Positions 11,614 to 23,187 of a stretch of DNA of 64,000 bases are shown piece after piece; position 1 is the first letter of the stretch; each line of letters begins with the position of its first letter. Under the pieces are notes generated by a model. It was not told the DNA's origin, made no database searches, and saw only the letters and a list, made by a program, of their open reading frames with translations. Made by a program: the position numbers and the translations under genes. Source of the DNA: Myrmaecium sp. VS I D KN 1 (lineage: Eukaryota > Ascomycota > Dothideomycetes > Valsariales > Valsariaceae); the NCBI GenBank assembly GCA_019775845.1, contig JADQAV010000008.1, positions 806,001-870,000 of the forward strand. Direction: 5' to 3'.

Positions 11614-13207
11614 ATGACGACGCCGCGTCTACCGTTTCTCTACCCCATGCTATTTCGGTCGGTCCGCACGGCGGAAAGGGCGACCGTACGGAACGCGCAG
11701 AAGGCCAGGTCTTCCAAGGCACCACCATCATCATCATCCATCAGGTTCTCCACCAGCAGCCGGCGACGCGTCGCGAGCCCCCGTCAGCGATATGGTCCCG
11801 CCCAGGAACCGCTTCCGCATCTGACCGGGAGCAATTCCGGCCCAGCGAAACAAATGGGGAAGTCGGAGGGGGACACGGCGGACAGAGGGGCGGCCAGCAC
11901 CGGCGGCGGGGCAGGGGGACGGTCCGGCGAGGAGGCGGCTGGTTCCACATCCGAGGAGCAAACACCAATTCCCGCGCCAGCAGGAGGTGACCATCCGGCG
12001 GTAGGCTCGAGGCCTGGTCCCGGCGAGGGACGCAACGTGTCGCCGGCCGCGGAAGGCTCCCGCCCGCTGGACGCCAAACCGCTGGAGACGGTCCTGCACA
12101 TGCCTTCCCCGGCGGAGGAGAACCAGCGGCGACCGCCGTACCTGCAGCCGCCGCCGTACGTCCACCACTTCGACACGTTCAGCTTGGTGAAGCAGCTGGA
12201 GCAGAGCGGCTTCAGCCAGGACCAGTCGATTACGATCATGAAGGCGGTGCGGGCGCTGTTGATGAAGAACATGGAGCTGGCGAGGGATGGGCTGGTCAGC
12301 AAGAGCAACGTGGAAAATGTGAGTTCACACGCTGGTCTGGGGAGTGCCGTGTGTATGGCAGCCATACTGGAGTAGCAAGGCCCTGGGTGGGTGGATAAGG
12401 AGTGGGTTGTGATTGGGTTTGCTAATCAGTTCCATGGCGGGTACAGGAATCCTATCTGTTCCGGGCCGCGTGCAGCGAGCTGCGGACGGAGATACAGAAT
12501 AACCGGAAGGCGCAGACGGAAAAGATGCGCAGCGAGCGCGGGCAGCTGCAGCACGAGGTTGACATCCTGAGCCAGAAGATGACGCAGGAGATCCAGCAGA
12601 TGAAGGACGCAATCAAGGGCATGTTCGACGACCGTAAGATGGAGGTGAATATGGAGCGGCGGCACACCGACAGCGCGGTACGTAGGGTTCCAGCTCTCCC
12701 CTGTTCTTCTTTAGGGATTTCCGTTATCCTCCTTTCCCCCCACTTTCTCTATTTCTCCAAAGCCGGACTAACGACTGACATCGGGACTCGGCGCGCGGTT
12801 AAAAATAACAGATCCAAGAGATCAACTACCGCATCACCGTCGCCCTGAACTCGGACGCCCGCAGCGACGTCGAGGGCCTCCGCTGGGTGCTCACGCGCCG
12901 CGCCGCCGTCGCCATCGCCGTCTGCGCCGTCATGATCCTCAGCACGCTCAAGTACGCCAGCTACATGACCCAGGCCCAGGCCAAGGAGCGGGAGAAGCTC
13001 GCCAAGGAGCTCAAGGCGACCCAGATCGGGGCCGAGGGGGACGCCTCGTCCGCCTCCTCGTCCTCGTCCCCGTCCTCGTCCCCGCCATCCCACACAAATG
13101 GCGATGCTGGCGGCAACGGCGTCCCTACGGTCCCGACGTCCTCCGATGCGAGGGTCTTTGCACCTGACCTCTTGCTCGTCAGCGAAGGGGGTGGGCAGCT
13201 CGGCTAG
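11614..13207 (+). CDS. Mitochondrial coiled-coil membrane protein of the FMP32/MCUR1 (CCDC90, DUF1640) family
   Basis: Three exons: 11614-12318, 12447-12677, 12812-13207; both introns carry CTAAT/CTAAC branch points; 443 aa. The first about 55 residues are Arg/Ser-rich without acidic residues, as in a mitochondrial presequence. A low-complexity Gly/Pro region (about 60-170) follows. The family core then starts with FDTFSLVKQLEQSGFS and IMKAVRALL, a long heptad coiled coil (about 230-340) follows, and one TM helix (RRAAVAIAVCAVMILSTLKY) lies near the C-terminus. Family members sit in the inner mitochondrial membrane and are linked to cytochrome oxidase assembly (yeast Fmp32) or to the calcium uniporter (animal MCUR1). 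Which role applies here cannot be read from sequence. The Gly/Pro insert and a Ser-rich tail after the TM helix make it longer than the yeast protein. Confidence 0.85.
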
Positions 13208-13979
13208 CGTGCGCGGATGCCTAAAGTACCTACCTTGTCAGCGTTCTTTCCTTCCCGTTATCCTTTAGGAGAGTCATCCGCTTTCACAGAAGGCCGAGGC
13301 CCACCGTCACGCCTTCGTGCCGCCGCAGCCTCGGCTCTCCCCGCGGCTTCGGGCGAGGCCAAAGGGGGTCTTATTTTTCCGTCAAGCTCCCAGACGCATG
13401 GATATCTTCTAACACACGTCTACCGCGCGGCGGGATGAGCGAGCATTCTCCGTGGAAGAACAGAGTCGGGCGGAGGTGCACGCTTCGTTTCCTAACTCCC
13501 TCCTCGCACGTGAAAGGGGGCGAGCGAGCAGGACGGTATGAAATCCTCATCTCGACATGATACGGAGAGGCATCGACGAGCCCGTGGTGGCTTGCCACGA
13601 TCCACAGCTTAAGGGGAGTGAAGAGTCCTCCGCTCCTCGCGTGCCGGAGTTATAGAAGGGATGATAGGATCACGTCAGTGCGATTAGATAGGGCTTGCGA
13701 CCAGGCCAGGGCCTGGCATTGCAGCGCCAAGCAGCAAGGCAACCGTGGTCAGGTATGTCTAATTCATCATGTTCGTTCTACCGGCCGACGTGTGTGTTGT
13801 CCTTTAACCGACTTGTCCTGTTTCATGTCCTTCCACCGAAAACAAAACGTCCTATCTCTGCAAATGAAAATGAAAAGCCATGTCTGAACTGAACACGTCT
13901 TACCGCCCTCGAGTACTTGAAACCGACATCGGCATGTCGAAATGCCGATATTCCGCACCGTTTGACGGGAGAGGCCATA
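13208..13979. other. Intergenic between convergent genes
   Basis: 3' flanks of the FMP32-like gene (+) and the SDR gene (-). No coding sequence or strong repeat seen. Confidence 0.6.
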
Positions 13980-15072
13980 TCAAAGAGCACAATACCCGCC
14001 GTCATAGATGATATCAGATCCGGTCAGATACGAGCTCGCGTCACTGGCCATCCATACGGCCGTGCCTCTGAACTCCTCCGGCTTCGCAATTCTCCCCAAT
14101 GGGATATGCTTCACCCACTCTTTGCTCAGCTTCTCCATCTCTTCGCCTTCGTTGACGGCTGTCTGAATGTAACCCGGCGAAAGTGAGTTGACGCGGATAC
14201 CGTGTGGGCCCCATTCACAAGCTAATGACTTGGTAAGGTGCTGCACAGCAGCTTTTGACTATACGAATGTCAGCGCTAGGAGATGAGTGGAAGGATTGAG
14301 CCCGTCTAGACGTACCGCATTATACGCCGACTGCTTCTGCGGCCTATTAACTATGGTGCCGCTCATGCTGGAAACGATGATGATGTTGCCTTTCTTGTTC
14401 TTCAGCATGTGTCTACCGGCCTCGCGGGAGAACAAGAAGGTCCCATTGACGTTCACGTCCAATAAATTCTTCCACTCCTCGAAGGGGTAATCCTCCGCTG
14501 GGTAGCCGCCCGTGATGCCCGCGTTCGCGACCAGGACGTCGACCTTGCCGAAATCCTGGACGATCTTGGCGAAGGTGTCCTTGACCGCTTCCTCCGAGGA
14601 GGTGTCGCATTCGTAGGGCCGGATGTCCGTCCGCTCGCCGCCCGCTTCTTTCACCTCCGCCTGCATCTCCTCCACGGACTTCTTCGCGGAGTCCAGCTGG
14701 AGGTCGACTACGGCACCGTGTGCGCCAGATAAAGCGAAGGCAAGGAGGATCTGCTGGCCGAGTCCTTGGGAGGCCCTAATCACAATTTGGATGAGTGTCT
14801 GTCCAACCAGCGTCCTGTAGGGATCCGACATATTCGAGCGGGGCATATTTGCTCACCCAGTCACTGTACGCGAATTCTGATTAGCACACTACAGATCGTT
14901 CGTATTGAGAGCGGCTGTACGGACCTACGCAGACTTTGTTTTCCAGCGAGAAAATTGGCAGGGTCCTGGGTGTGCGATGAGCATATCGGACACAGATGGA
15001 CGGGCGGAAGAGCCTCGCTGGTAGGAGACAACGACTTCGGAGCAAGGGTGTGAGGGGGACGTACGGCGGCAT
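13980..15072 (-). CDS. Short-chain dehydrogenase/reductase (SDR) with mitochondrial-type leader and a 7-nt microexon
   Basis: Spliced model: exon 1 15072-14925, microexon 14863-14857, exon 3 14775-14316, exon 4 14258-13980; 297 aa. Exon 1 encodes an Arg-rich leader (about 40 residues) ending in FSLENKVCV. The 7-nt exon TGACTGG restores the Rossmann motif VVTGASQGLG, which no two-exon join across this region gives. Downstream are the NAG motif (VLVANAGITGG), the catalytic Ser region (IIIVSSMSG), YNASK (Tyr/Lys of YxxxK) and the C-terminal GSDIIYDGGY. The family uses NAD(P)H on polyols, keto sugars or acyl substrates. The ENKVCVVTG start resembles fungal arabinitol/xylulose-type SDRs, but the substrate is not assignable. 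Intron 1 (14924-14864) uses a GTCCGT donor; intron 2 (14856-14776) uses GTGAGC; intron 3 is 14315-14259. Confidence 0.88.
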
Positions 15073-16257
15073 AGCTGCAGGTTATGTTCTCCTCAGACTC
15101 TGAGGTCGAAATATGGAAGAAATGTGGGGTGTAGAGACGTAGCTAGCAGCCGCGGCGCTTACAACCTACGGGATACTGCGGATATTGCTGAGTCCGGGAA
15201 GGAGGTTGAGGAGGAAGACAGATCGAGGATAGAGAGCAAGACGAGTGGGTTTTTATTAAGTCTGAGGTAGTACAAACAGGGGATTGAGGGTACTACGTCA
15301 TGACGGCGGAGGAGGCTGCCAGGCACGGGACGATACGAAGGAATTCGACGACGGCGGCCGAGGCACCGGGCGGGTGATGCAATAACCACCTACTCCTACT
15401 TACAATTGTCTCCTTTACCGCGAGTTAAGTTACCTACTTGTTCAGGTATTGATCTCGCAAGGGGTTAAGATAATGATCCCATCCCCGATTGGTTTCCAGA
15501 GGCTCGGTTGCTCGGGCCGTCATCGAGATCTCAACCCCGCATTCCGCAGATTTCGCTTTCCCATCTCCCCATTTCCCATTTCTCATGTTCCCCCGCACCC
15601 GCACCTGCGCCACACACCCACACACGTTCGTCACAGCCACATCATTGGCGGGCCTGGGGCGTGGCGTCCGGCACCAGTATGTAATTAGGTATAACTTGAT
15701 CTCAGTAGAGGAAGAACCCCCAGATATAGGTCGCGCCTGCTATAACCAGGCTCAGTATCCACAGCTTGTCGCTATCCTGCCCCCTGATGAGTTGATGAGA
15801 GCGTGGCATCCATGGGGCTTTCGCCATTCCCTTTCAGCCTCGTCTGGTTACCGCGCCAGGCACCAACCAGCCTTGCCTTATGTAATCGAGAGCGGTTGCA
15901 GGGGTCATGTACGTCATCACATCACATCCCTACAACACCAACGGCATCGATGGATCAGATTAATCAACAATAGCAGAGGTGACAATCAAGAGAAAGGATA
16001 CTATCCGTCCCTATTTGGCCAGCGCCGCATCAATTACTACTTCGTGCATACCATACCATACGCACGCCCGTCAAGAAGTCACAAAGATCTAGCAAGCGCT
16101 TAGAGACAAGCCGTGAATGAAGCCCTCCATCCTCTTTTCCCCCACACGGCGACCGATCTGGATAACTTCTACTCAATCGCGCCGTTCATCACCACTGCTC
16201 TTCATCCCAAGACCACCAATATCCGCATCGACAAAGCACGAATACTCAACCGCCAGG
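15073..16257. other. Intergenic promoter region between divergent genes
   Basis: Lies between the SDR start (-) and the DHH gene start (+). A long frame at 15489-16103 lacks domains and biased codon use and is taken as chance. No repeat or RNA gene seen. Confidence 0.55.
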
Positions 16258-17851
16258 ATGCCGAAGCGGAAAGCATCCGCAGCGACCTCGTCGCCGTCGT
16301 CAACACCGCCTTCTTCTCCTCCGCCGCGAAAACGAACGGCGAAAGCCTCACCGGTTGCAGCAGCAGCGTCGGCAATGGCCAAGCCTGATCCATCTCCCGC
16401 TTCCTCCTTCTCTCCAGCAGAGGCAGACACCACGGAGTGGCCAGCTCCGGCGGCTCACATCGCAGAAGCGCGCCGCATTATTCGAGAATGGTAAGGGATC
16501 CTTCCACACGCCAGTGCCCTTCATATCCAACTTGACCCATTTGGCAAGCTTCCTTTACACGGAGCACGAGGCGACTCTGTCTCCCCCTTTTTCTTCTCTC
16601 TCGCTCACACGTCCCCAACCCAGCGCCGCCGCCCAGAAACCCACCGTGATCGCGCCGGACAAGGACGCAGACGGGCTGTCCAGCGGCGCCATCCTCCGCT
16701 CCACGCTCATCCACCTCGGTCTCAAACCGGACCTGATCCGCATCCACCACCTCCAAAAAGGCGACCACGTCGCCTCCGACGCCTCGCGGGCCACGCTGTC
16801 GAGCTACGCCCCCACTCCCGCCTATCTCTTCATCCTCGACCAAGGCACGCGGCCCGGTCCGGCCCTGCTGCCTTCGCCCCCGACCACCACCCTCCTGATC
16901 GACCATCACCACTATCACAGCTACCCGGCCGACTTCCCGCAAGACACCGCCGTCGTCAATGCCGCCCACTGCCCTCCAGTCGCCACTAGTTCCCTGCTCA
17001 CGTACTTCATCTGCGCGCCCCTCCATCCGTCCGTCCCCGCCTCCTGCGCGTGGCTCGCGGTCCTCGGCACGCACGGGGACCTCGGCACCTCGTTCCAATG
17101 GGAGAACCTTCCATACCCGGACGACGAAGACCGGAGCCACGGAGATATGAAAGCCCTTGTCTTCTCCAAGCCCGGCTTCAGCCGCAGCGCCATCAACACC
17201 GCCGTCGGCCTGGTGAACGCGCCGCGGCGCGCGTCCAAATGCAACGTCTCCGACGCGTGGGAGGCGCTGGTCGCCGCCACCACTCCCGGCGACATCCAGA
17301 AAAGCGCCGCGTTGCAAGCAGCCCGTGAAGAGGTGGCAGCTGAGACCGCGCGGTGGTCCCGGGCCCCGCCCGCGTTCTCGAAGGACGGCAAGTGCGCGGT
17401 GGTGCGCGTGAGGAGCCCGTGCCAGGTGCACCCGGTCGTCGCGACGCGCTGGGCGGGCACGCTGAAGTCGAGCAAGCTGGAGCTGGTCCTGTGCGCCAAC
17501 GACGGGTTCGTGGAGGGGAAGGTGAACTTCAGCATCCGGCAGGCGAAATGCGCGAAGGCGCGGGGCGTGGCGACGGACATCATCGCCTGGTTGGAGGGGC
17601 TGGTGCGGGACAACCCGGATGCCTCGCTCCGGGACCGGCTCGGGGAGAGTTTCGCGAGGGGCCATAAGGAGGCGAGCGGTGGCGTTGTTGAGAAGGCGGT
17701 GTTTGAGGAGCTCATGCAGCTCCTTGAGGTCGGCGTCAAACCGGAGAAGGCCGGAGGAGGAGGAGCAGTCGGGGGAAGCCCGATTAAGAAGAAGACAAAA
17801 GTCGCGGCGCAGGGAAACACGCTTCGCAACTATTTCGGCAAGGGGACTTGA
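16258..17851 (+). CDS. DHH-family phosphoesterase
   Basis: Exon 1 16258-16490, intron 16491-16623 (GTAAGG...CCCAG), exon 2 16624-17851; 486 aa. A basic N-terminus (MPKRKAS, then Ser/Pro/Lys-rich, NLS-like) leads into the DHH core: VIAPDKDADGLSSGAIL (Asp-containing motif I), FILDQGT (motif II) and LLIDHHHYH (the DHH motif III that coordinates two metals). GTHGDLGTSFQW follows. A C-terminal domain contains GKVNFSIR, like the DHHA1 substrate-binding domain. The family includes RecJ exonuclease, nanoRNase, pyrophosphatases and, distantly, Cdc45. The intact metal ligands suggest an active hydrolase; a nucleic-acid substrate is inference. The C-terminal tail TLRNYFGKG resembles a short PIP-like motif (x-x-L-x-x-YF). 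An upstream in-frame ATG at 16117 is possible but less likely. It ends 24 bp from the convergent SLD7-like gene. Confidence 0.85.
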
Positions 17852-17875
17852 GGACGTGAGTCGAGGAAACGGACC

Positions 17876-19589
17876 TCAATCAGGTTGGGTTTTGGTACGA
17901 TGTCGGGCGGAAGCTCGCGTCGGCGTCTTCAACGCGTCCTTGGGGGTCCCGGATTGCCCTCGGATGGCATCGAACGGACTCTCTCCGGAGTCAAGGAGAG
18001 CTCGGCCACCGTGGGCTGGCGTACTCGTTGCCGTGTGGCCGTCTCCCGATGCGCCGGGAGCAGGTGGCATCGGGTCCACGCAGAAGATGGCCAACAGCTT
18101 GTCGACCGTGTCCCGAAGCCGGTCCGGCTGGGTGTGGAGCGGTTGCGTGGCGATGTAGTTACGCTTTGGAGAAAGTAGTCAGCTTGGAGAGATTTCGATG
18201 TATATAGATACCGAAAAGGGAAGAAGAACAAGAAACTCACAAATGCAAACACCGTCCCCTTGAAAGCATGATGATAAATCATCTTGTACTCCTCGTCCCT
18301 CGCACTCTCAGCAGCCTTTTGCTCCTCCGTCAGCGGCGAGGCCGCCGCACCGTCACCAGGAAGCGCGTGCGTCGTCGAGCCTCCCCCTCTCCGAGTATTC
18401 CTCTTCCGCGGCAGCCACCCATAAATCCGCATCCCCGCCATGACGATCCGGGAGATGGCATCCCGGTTCCGCGCCTCGACCGTGAGCTCCGCCGGCTCCG
18501 TCGTGGCGCCAACGCTTGTCACCTTCGACAAAGACGAGCGCTTGTGGGATCCGGTCTCCGGCAGGCCGCGCCGGCTCGCCGGCCGTGTTGCTGCATCCGG
18601 CGTCGCGCTGAGGGAGCGCGGGATGGGTTGTTGCTGCGGTCGCGCGCCGGTTTCGGCGTCCGATGGTGGTGGTGGTAAGGTTGGCGACGCCCGCCCCGCG
18701 CGCGACGGTTCGAGGGAGAGGGATTTGCGGGCCGGAGGCACGTTGGCTGATGGCGTGGTTCGCTCGACGCTGCCGCTTTGCTCGGGGACCCGCTTCCCGC
18801 TCTTTTTTCGTGCCGTTGCTTCTTCGAAGACGTCGGAGACGCGCTTCCGCTCGGCGGCGGTGATGGCGGCGTCGCGTTGTGAGGGCAGGAAGCGAGGGGG
18901 TTCGGCGTTGCGGGTTGTGGAGCTTGAGGGGGAGGATGGCGGTGTGGGGGCGCGGCTTTGGTAGATGAGGTCGGAGGAGAGGGGGAGGGCGTAGACTTTG
19001 AACTGTGGGGTTGCTGGGGGTTTGCGTCCTTCTGTGGCAGCCGCGATGTCGGCTGGCTGATGATTATGTGCATTGGGAGGAGTCGGAAGTGCTTCCTGCG
19101 CCGCCGCCTCCGCTGGCGAACACTCCAACGTGCAGTAAAACAGAACCTCCGTGACCCTCGGCCATGCATGCGCATCCTTCCTGCCCCTCTCCGCTTCCAC
19201 CAAGATCCCCACCGGCGCTTGCAGCGTCCTCATGTCCTCCGGCAGCGGCGACGGCGACAGCAGGCTATCCGGCGCGCCGCACAGCAGCCGCTCGGCGAAC
19301 CAGTCCTCCGTCGCCGCGGACTCGGTGTGAACGGCGAGGCTGGGGCCGGCGGCCAAGTGCAGCGGGATGCGGGAGGGGTCGACGAGGGAGAGGAAGCGCA
19401 GGCCGCGCACGCCGGGGAGGAGGCCATGTTTTGGGACGCTTGTCGTTGCGGACGCGGGGGTGAGGACGATGTCTAGGGGAGGGGGTGGAGTTAGTATATG
19501 ATATTGTGACGGGCATATCAAATAAGTATGTATGTACCGTTCAGAACCTCTCCGTCAGGCAAGCTGATTTGGCCCCTCCATGCGGCCAT
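17876..19589 (-). CDS. SLD7: SLD7-like DNA replication initiation protein
   Basis: Exon 1 19589-19538 (MAAWRGQISLPDGEVLN), intron 19537-19473, exon 2 19472-18241, intron 18240-18164 (branch CTGAC), exon 3 18163-17876; 523 aa. The short first exon was found because the long frame otherwise starts inside an intron. The N-terminal domain (DIVLTPAS...) and the C-terminal domain (AISRIVMAGMRIYGW, EEYKMIYHHAFKGTVFAFRN, DTVDKLLAIFCVDP) match the fungal Sld7 family. The roughly 250-residue linker between them is Ser/Pro/Arg-rich and probably disordered. Sld7 binds Sld3 and helps CDK-dependent loading of Cdc45 at origins; fungal databases often call the domain mitochondrial morphogenesis protein. Function is inferred from the family. 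Confidence 0.8.
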
Positions 19590-20102
19590 GCCGGGGCGGG
19601 GTGGTATTGCGGCCGCTGGGCGTGGTCTGCTCTGCGGCAGTTCCTCTCGCGCCGTGCTAGTTCCGATGAGTAGAAGAATATATAAATATATCCTATGTAC
19701 GTAAAGATGTGGTTATGGATGTCAAGGTCATTGGCAGGTTGACAATTGTTGATGCTTGACGGTGACGCTCGGACTCGGCGAGCCGATACGATTGCCGGGA
19801 CGCGTCGCGGTGGATTCCCCGTCACGAAAGCACGTGAACGGTGAGTACCATATAAGTTCACATTTGGTATATCGTCGAATACGAATTTATTTACTTGTAG
19901 TACAGATTATCCTGTTTTCTTGACTAATAGGTAACGATGCCCCATGATATCCACAACCCCAGTTTACCTATCCGAGAGCACTTCTACGGACGCAAGCGAT
20001 GATTTCCATCCGCAGAGGCAGAACAACACTTCCACATAACCGATGATACAATCCACCATGTCCATGCCACTAGAGTTGCGTTCGTGAACCCATTCCATCC
20101 CC
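19590..20102. other. Intergenic, SLD7 promoter side
   Basis: A/T-richer stretch (19660-19720, 19860-19960) between the SLD7-like start and the 3' end of the transcription factor gene. No gene seen. Confidence 0.6.
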
Positions 20103-22617
20103 CTACCTCTGCAGCCCACCACTCCCCGCCTGCCCTCCCAAGCCCATCCCACCACCATTCGTACCCGCCGCGCCACCAGCAGCACCAGCAGCACCACCAT
20201 TACCACCAGCCATAAAAAACATCGTTTCCGGCATGAGATCCAGCGGCCACGGCCAATCATCAAACAACTCGGGCGGGAGTTGGAACTCACTCAGGTCCTC
20301 CATTGCCCCAGCGGTGCTGGACCCTCCCAGGGAGCCGCTGGGTGTCTCTGGACGACGAGCGGTTGCTGAAGGAGGAAGGGCAGAAGGAGGAGGAGGAGGA
20401 GGAGGAGGAGGAGGAGGAGGAGGAGGAGGAGGGAGGCCGTCGTACATGACTGCCGAGGGGGTCTGTGCCAGAGGAGAAGGCGCGGAGCTGATGCTGCTTC
20501 GGGGGGTGCCTGCGGAGGAGAAGGGCGGGGAGTGTTGCAATATCGGTTGGCCTCCTGCCATTGGCGGCTGTGGCTGCTGCCGCGACGGCGCCTGTCGCAG
20601 CGAACGCTGCGGCCTAGCTCCGCTCGTGCGGAGATTCCCCCGCGGCCGCATCCGTTCGCTCATATACTCGTCGATCCGTCTGACCTGCCGTCGCAACGCA
20701 TCGCTCGTGCCCGCCGTCTTGCTGAGGCCGCTCTCCAGCGATTCCAGCAGATCCGCGATGCTGAGGATCATCGTTCGGACGCCCTGGTAACTTTCTTCTC
20801 GCAGCGGCCCCTCCATGACCGAACCGAGGATGGTGCCGATACCGGCGAGGTGGTAGATCAGCGGCGTGCTGATGGCGCGAAGGTACGCGACCGGTATGGT
20901 CTGGAAGACGGCCAGCAGCTCCGCGGCCACGGCGACCTTCTGGGCGCTCACGTCGTGGTAGCCTCCGGCGCCGTGGCTCACGGCTGCGGGACCTTGCTCG
21001 CTCGAGAAGAAGACCATGCGGAGCAGCTGCAGGGTCGCCTGGATGTTGGCGGACTGGAAGCCGAAGATGTCGCAGTTGCGATCGCCGGTCAGGGGAAGCG
21101 TTTCCTTGAACTGCTGCGGAAGCAGCGAGTATTGTTCGGTGAGCTGGGCCAGGATCGCCGAGGAAGGGATGGAGTAGGTGCCGAAGAGGGAGGAGACGTC
21201 GATGCGGTTGTCCATGCCCCGGGTGTGCCGCGAGCGTAACCGCACCAGGGCTTGCTCCAGGATGAGGTAGAGGTCCGTGGTGAAGTTCCAGCCCCGGAGC
21301 CAGCATACCGCGGTGGGGGAAGGCATCGTCGCGACCGGACCGATGTATTCGTCGTCGACCTCGGAGGGATAGTGCACCCGCGCGCAAGCTCCTTGGGCAT
21401 GGACACTGCCGTTCCAAACGATGGACGTATACACATCGAGCGTGAACGTGGACCAGTAAAGCCGGCGCCGCTCCTCCACTTCCACGTTCGAGATGTCCTT
21501 GGGCCAAAACGCCTCGTCGTGAAGGCGCTCAATCCCCGCGATGGTAAAGTAACGCCCGACATGATTCTGCATCGCCTCCACATCGCCGTACTGAATACTC
21601 GTAATGGCAAGAAGCGCACACGCTCGCATATAATCCAGCCGGCGAGCGGCCGTAAGGTCGCGGGGCACCGCATCCTCCGCAGCCGCATAGAACGTCTCGG
21701 ACGATATGCTCGTCAAGTACGCCGCATCAGCCGCCACCGGACCGTACAGCGCCCCGTCGCGGGCGCGGGCAGACGCAAGCGCGCACGCGGCCATGACCGA
21801 CGCGAAGCAGCCCCGATCCTCGAGGTACTCCCGACTCCGCAGCTTCTCCAGCAGCGTCGATCGGTGGAAGAAAGGGAATCTGGAACATCGGGAAAAATCA
21901 GCGGACTGTGCCTACCTCTGTGCGCCTCTCTCTCTCTCTCTCCCGGTGGGGGGGGGGGGGGGGGGGGGGGGGGGGGNNNNNNGGGGGGGCTTGCGGGGCC
22001 GGTTTCATACATCGGATAGATCACCGCGAAATACACATCGATCAGCGCCACGATCGTGCTCGCGCAGCCCGCCGCGAATGATCTCCATGGTAGACTGGGC
22101 GCCTCGCGCGTGTTTGGATCGGCGGACAATCCCACGGAGGGGCTCGGCAGCGCTCCGCGGGAAGAAGAGGGCGTGCATTGCACGGCCGGATCGCTGGCCG
22201 AGGAAGACTGCTGGCTTTTCAGCGCAGCAGGATATCCCGGCGAGCTCCCCGGCGCCCTTGGGACAGTGGCTTGCGGTCTTGCCGCTCCCGCCCGGCCCCT
22301 CTTCATCGGCCGGTCAAAGGTGCACGCGAGGTCGAAGTCGCAGCAGTTCTGACAGCGGCCACCGCCGCCGCCGCCATCGGCGACGACGACGTGGCCGGAC
22401 GCGCTCGGCGGCGGGCGACATTTGATGCTCCGGCGGTGACAGAAATCACCTGGTGGACTGAGATTAGGGAAGGGGGGCTTAAAGGCTTGAAGGCTTGGAG
22501 GCTTGGAGGCTTGGGGAAGAAACGCAGGTTGAAATGAAATGGAAAGTCGAGGATGGTGCGGCACGTACAAGCCCGGGACGTCCGCAGCAGTTTCCGTGGC
22601 CTCTCATCGGGCGGCAT
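20103..22617 (-). CDS. Zn(II)2Cys6 fungal transcription factor with an unusually long zinc-cluster loop
   Basis: Exon 1 22617-22569, intron 22568-22450, exon 2 22449-22011, intron 22010-21880 (contains a homopolymer and a 6-N gap), exon 3 21879-20103; 754 aa, with the frame closed through both junctions. The first splice joins RTSRA to CDFCHRRSIKC and completes the cluster C-x2-C-x6-C-x21-C-x2-C-x6-C. The 21-residue third loop includes six glycines. The second splice gives YPIFPFFHR at the start of the middle homology (fungal-specific TF) domain, with ASVMAACALASARARDG, LDYMRACALLAITSIQYGD and RRRLYWSTFTLDVY. The C-terminus has a 16-Pro run and an acidic/aromatic patch (EFQLPPELFDDWPWPLD), a plausible activation domain. 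It is nuclear and probably dimeric. Genes for a sugar transporter and an anhydro-sugar kinase follow immediately, so local regulation is likely (inference). Confidence 0.9.
20384..20434. repeat. GGA trinucleotide repeat encoding poly-proline
   Basis: About 16 GGA/GAG units on the plus strand. Read on the minus strand they encode the poly-Pro run of the transcription factor. Confidence 0.9.
21948..21989. repeat. G homopolymer with a 6-N assembly gap, inside an intron
   Basis: 29 G (21948-21976), NNNNNN (21977-21982), then 7 G (21983-21989). A CT/TC dinucleotide run adjoins it at 21926-21943. It lies wholly within the second intron of the transcription factor gene (21880-22010), so it does not affect the protein. 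The true length is unknown. Confidence 0.97.
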
Positions 22618-23187
22618 GGCATCCGTCCATCCTCCCCCGCTCCCGGAATGGTGAGATGGCTGTGCCGGATGCAGGGCGGTGAGTTCGAGTTCGGTGGAGC
22701 TTAGGTCTGATGTGAGGAGGGAGTTGAGTGCGAGCTGGTGTGCGTTGATTCCGTTGATCCCTTTTCGGTGAGTGAACGGGACCGCGAAGGAGCCCGGGGA
22801 TCGCAATGATAAAGATGAAGATGAAGCGGATGGCCCAGCAGATTATACATTTCGCTTCCAAGCACGTGAACAGGTGAAGTTAGTAGATTAGTCTCAACCC
22901 CACATCCCGGTCTGCTCCGGTTCCGCCGATTCGGTTGAGTTGGCGCTGTGGCGGGGTGCGCGGCGGATCTGGGGAAGGAACGATCCATGATGGGCTAGCC
23001 GGTTCCGCAAGTGCGGAGCGGGTCCAGCCACTTCATTAGTCATCTCCATCATGATCCTTCAAGTCTCGACATCATTCTACGACGGTATGGCTTGAAATCG
23101 ACGTCTTTCTATCGAGATTCCTTTCGATGAATAATATGTACAAAATCAAGGGGCTACAAGACCACATCCGCCTCTCCCTCCTCATCA
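22618..23187. other. Intergenic: regulator promoter and 3' flank of the transporter
   Basis: No coding sequence recognised. A short GCTTGGAG/GCTTGAAG tandem motif lies just downstream at 22481-22512, within intron 1 of the regulator. The promoter is otherwise plain. Confidence 0.6.

Noticed and set aside
15489-16103. 204-codon plus-strand frame
   Set aside because: No domain and uneven composition; lies in the divergent promoter between the SDR and DHH genes.
16478-17665. 395-codon minus-strand frame opposite the DHH gene
   Set aside because: Shadow of the G+C-rich coding strand. Composition is Arg/Gly/Val-skewed, no domain is present, and the plus-strand frame has the DHH motifs.
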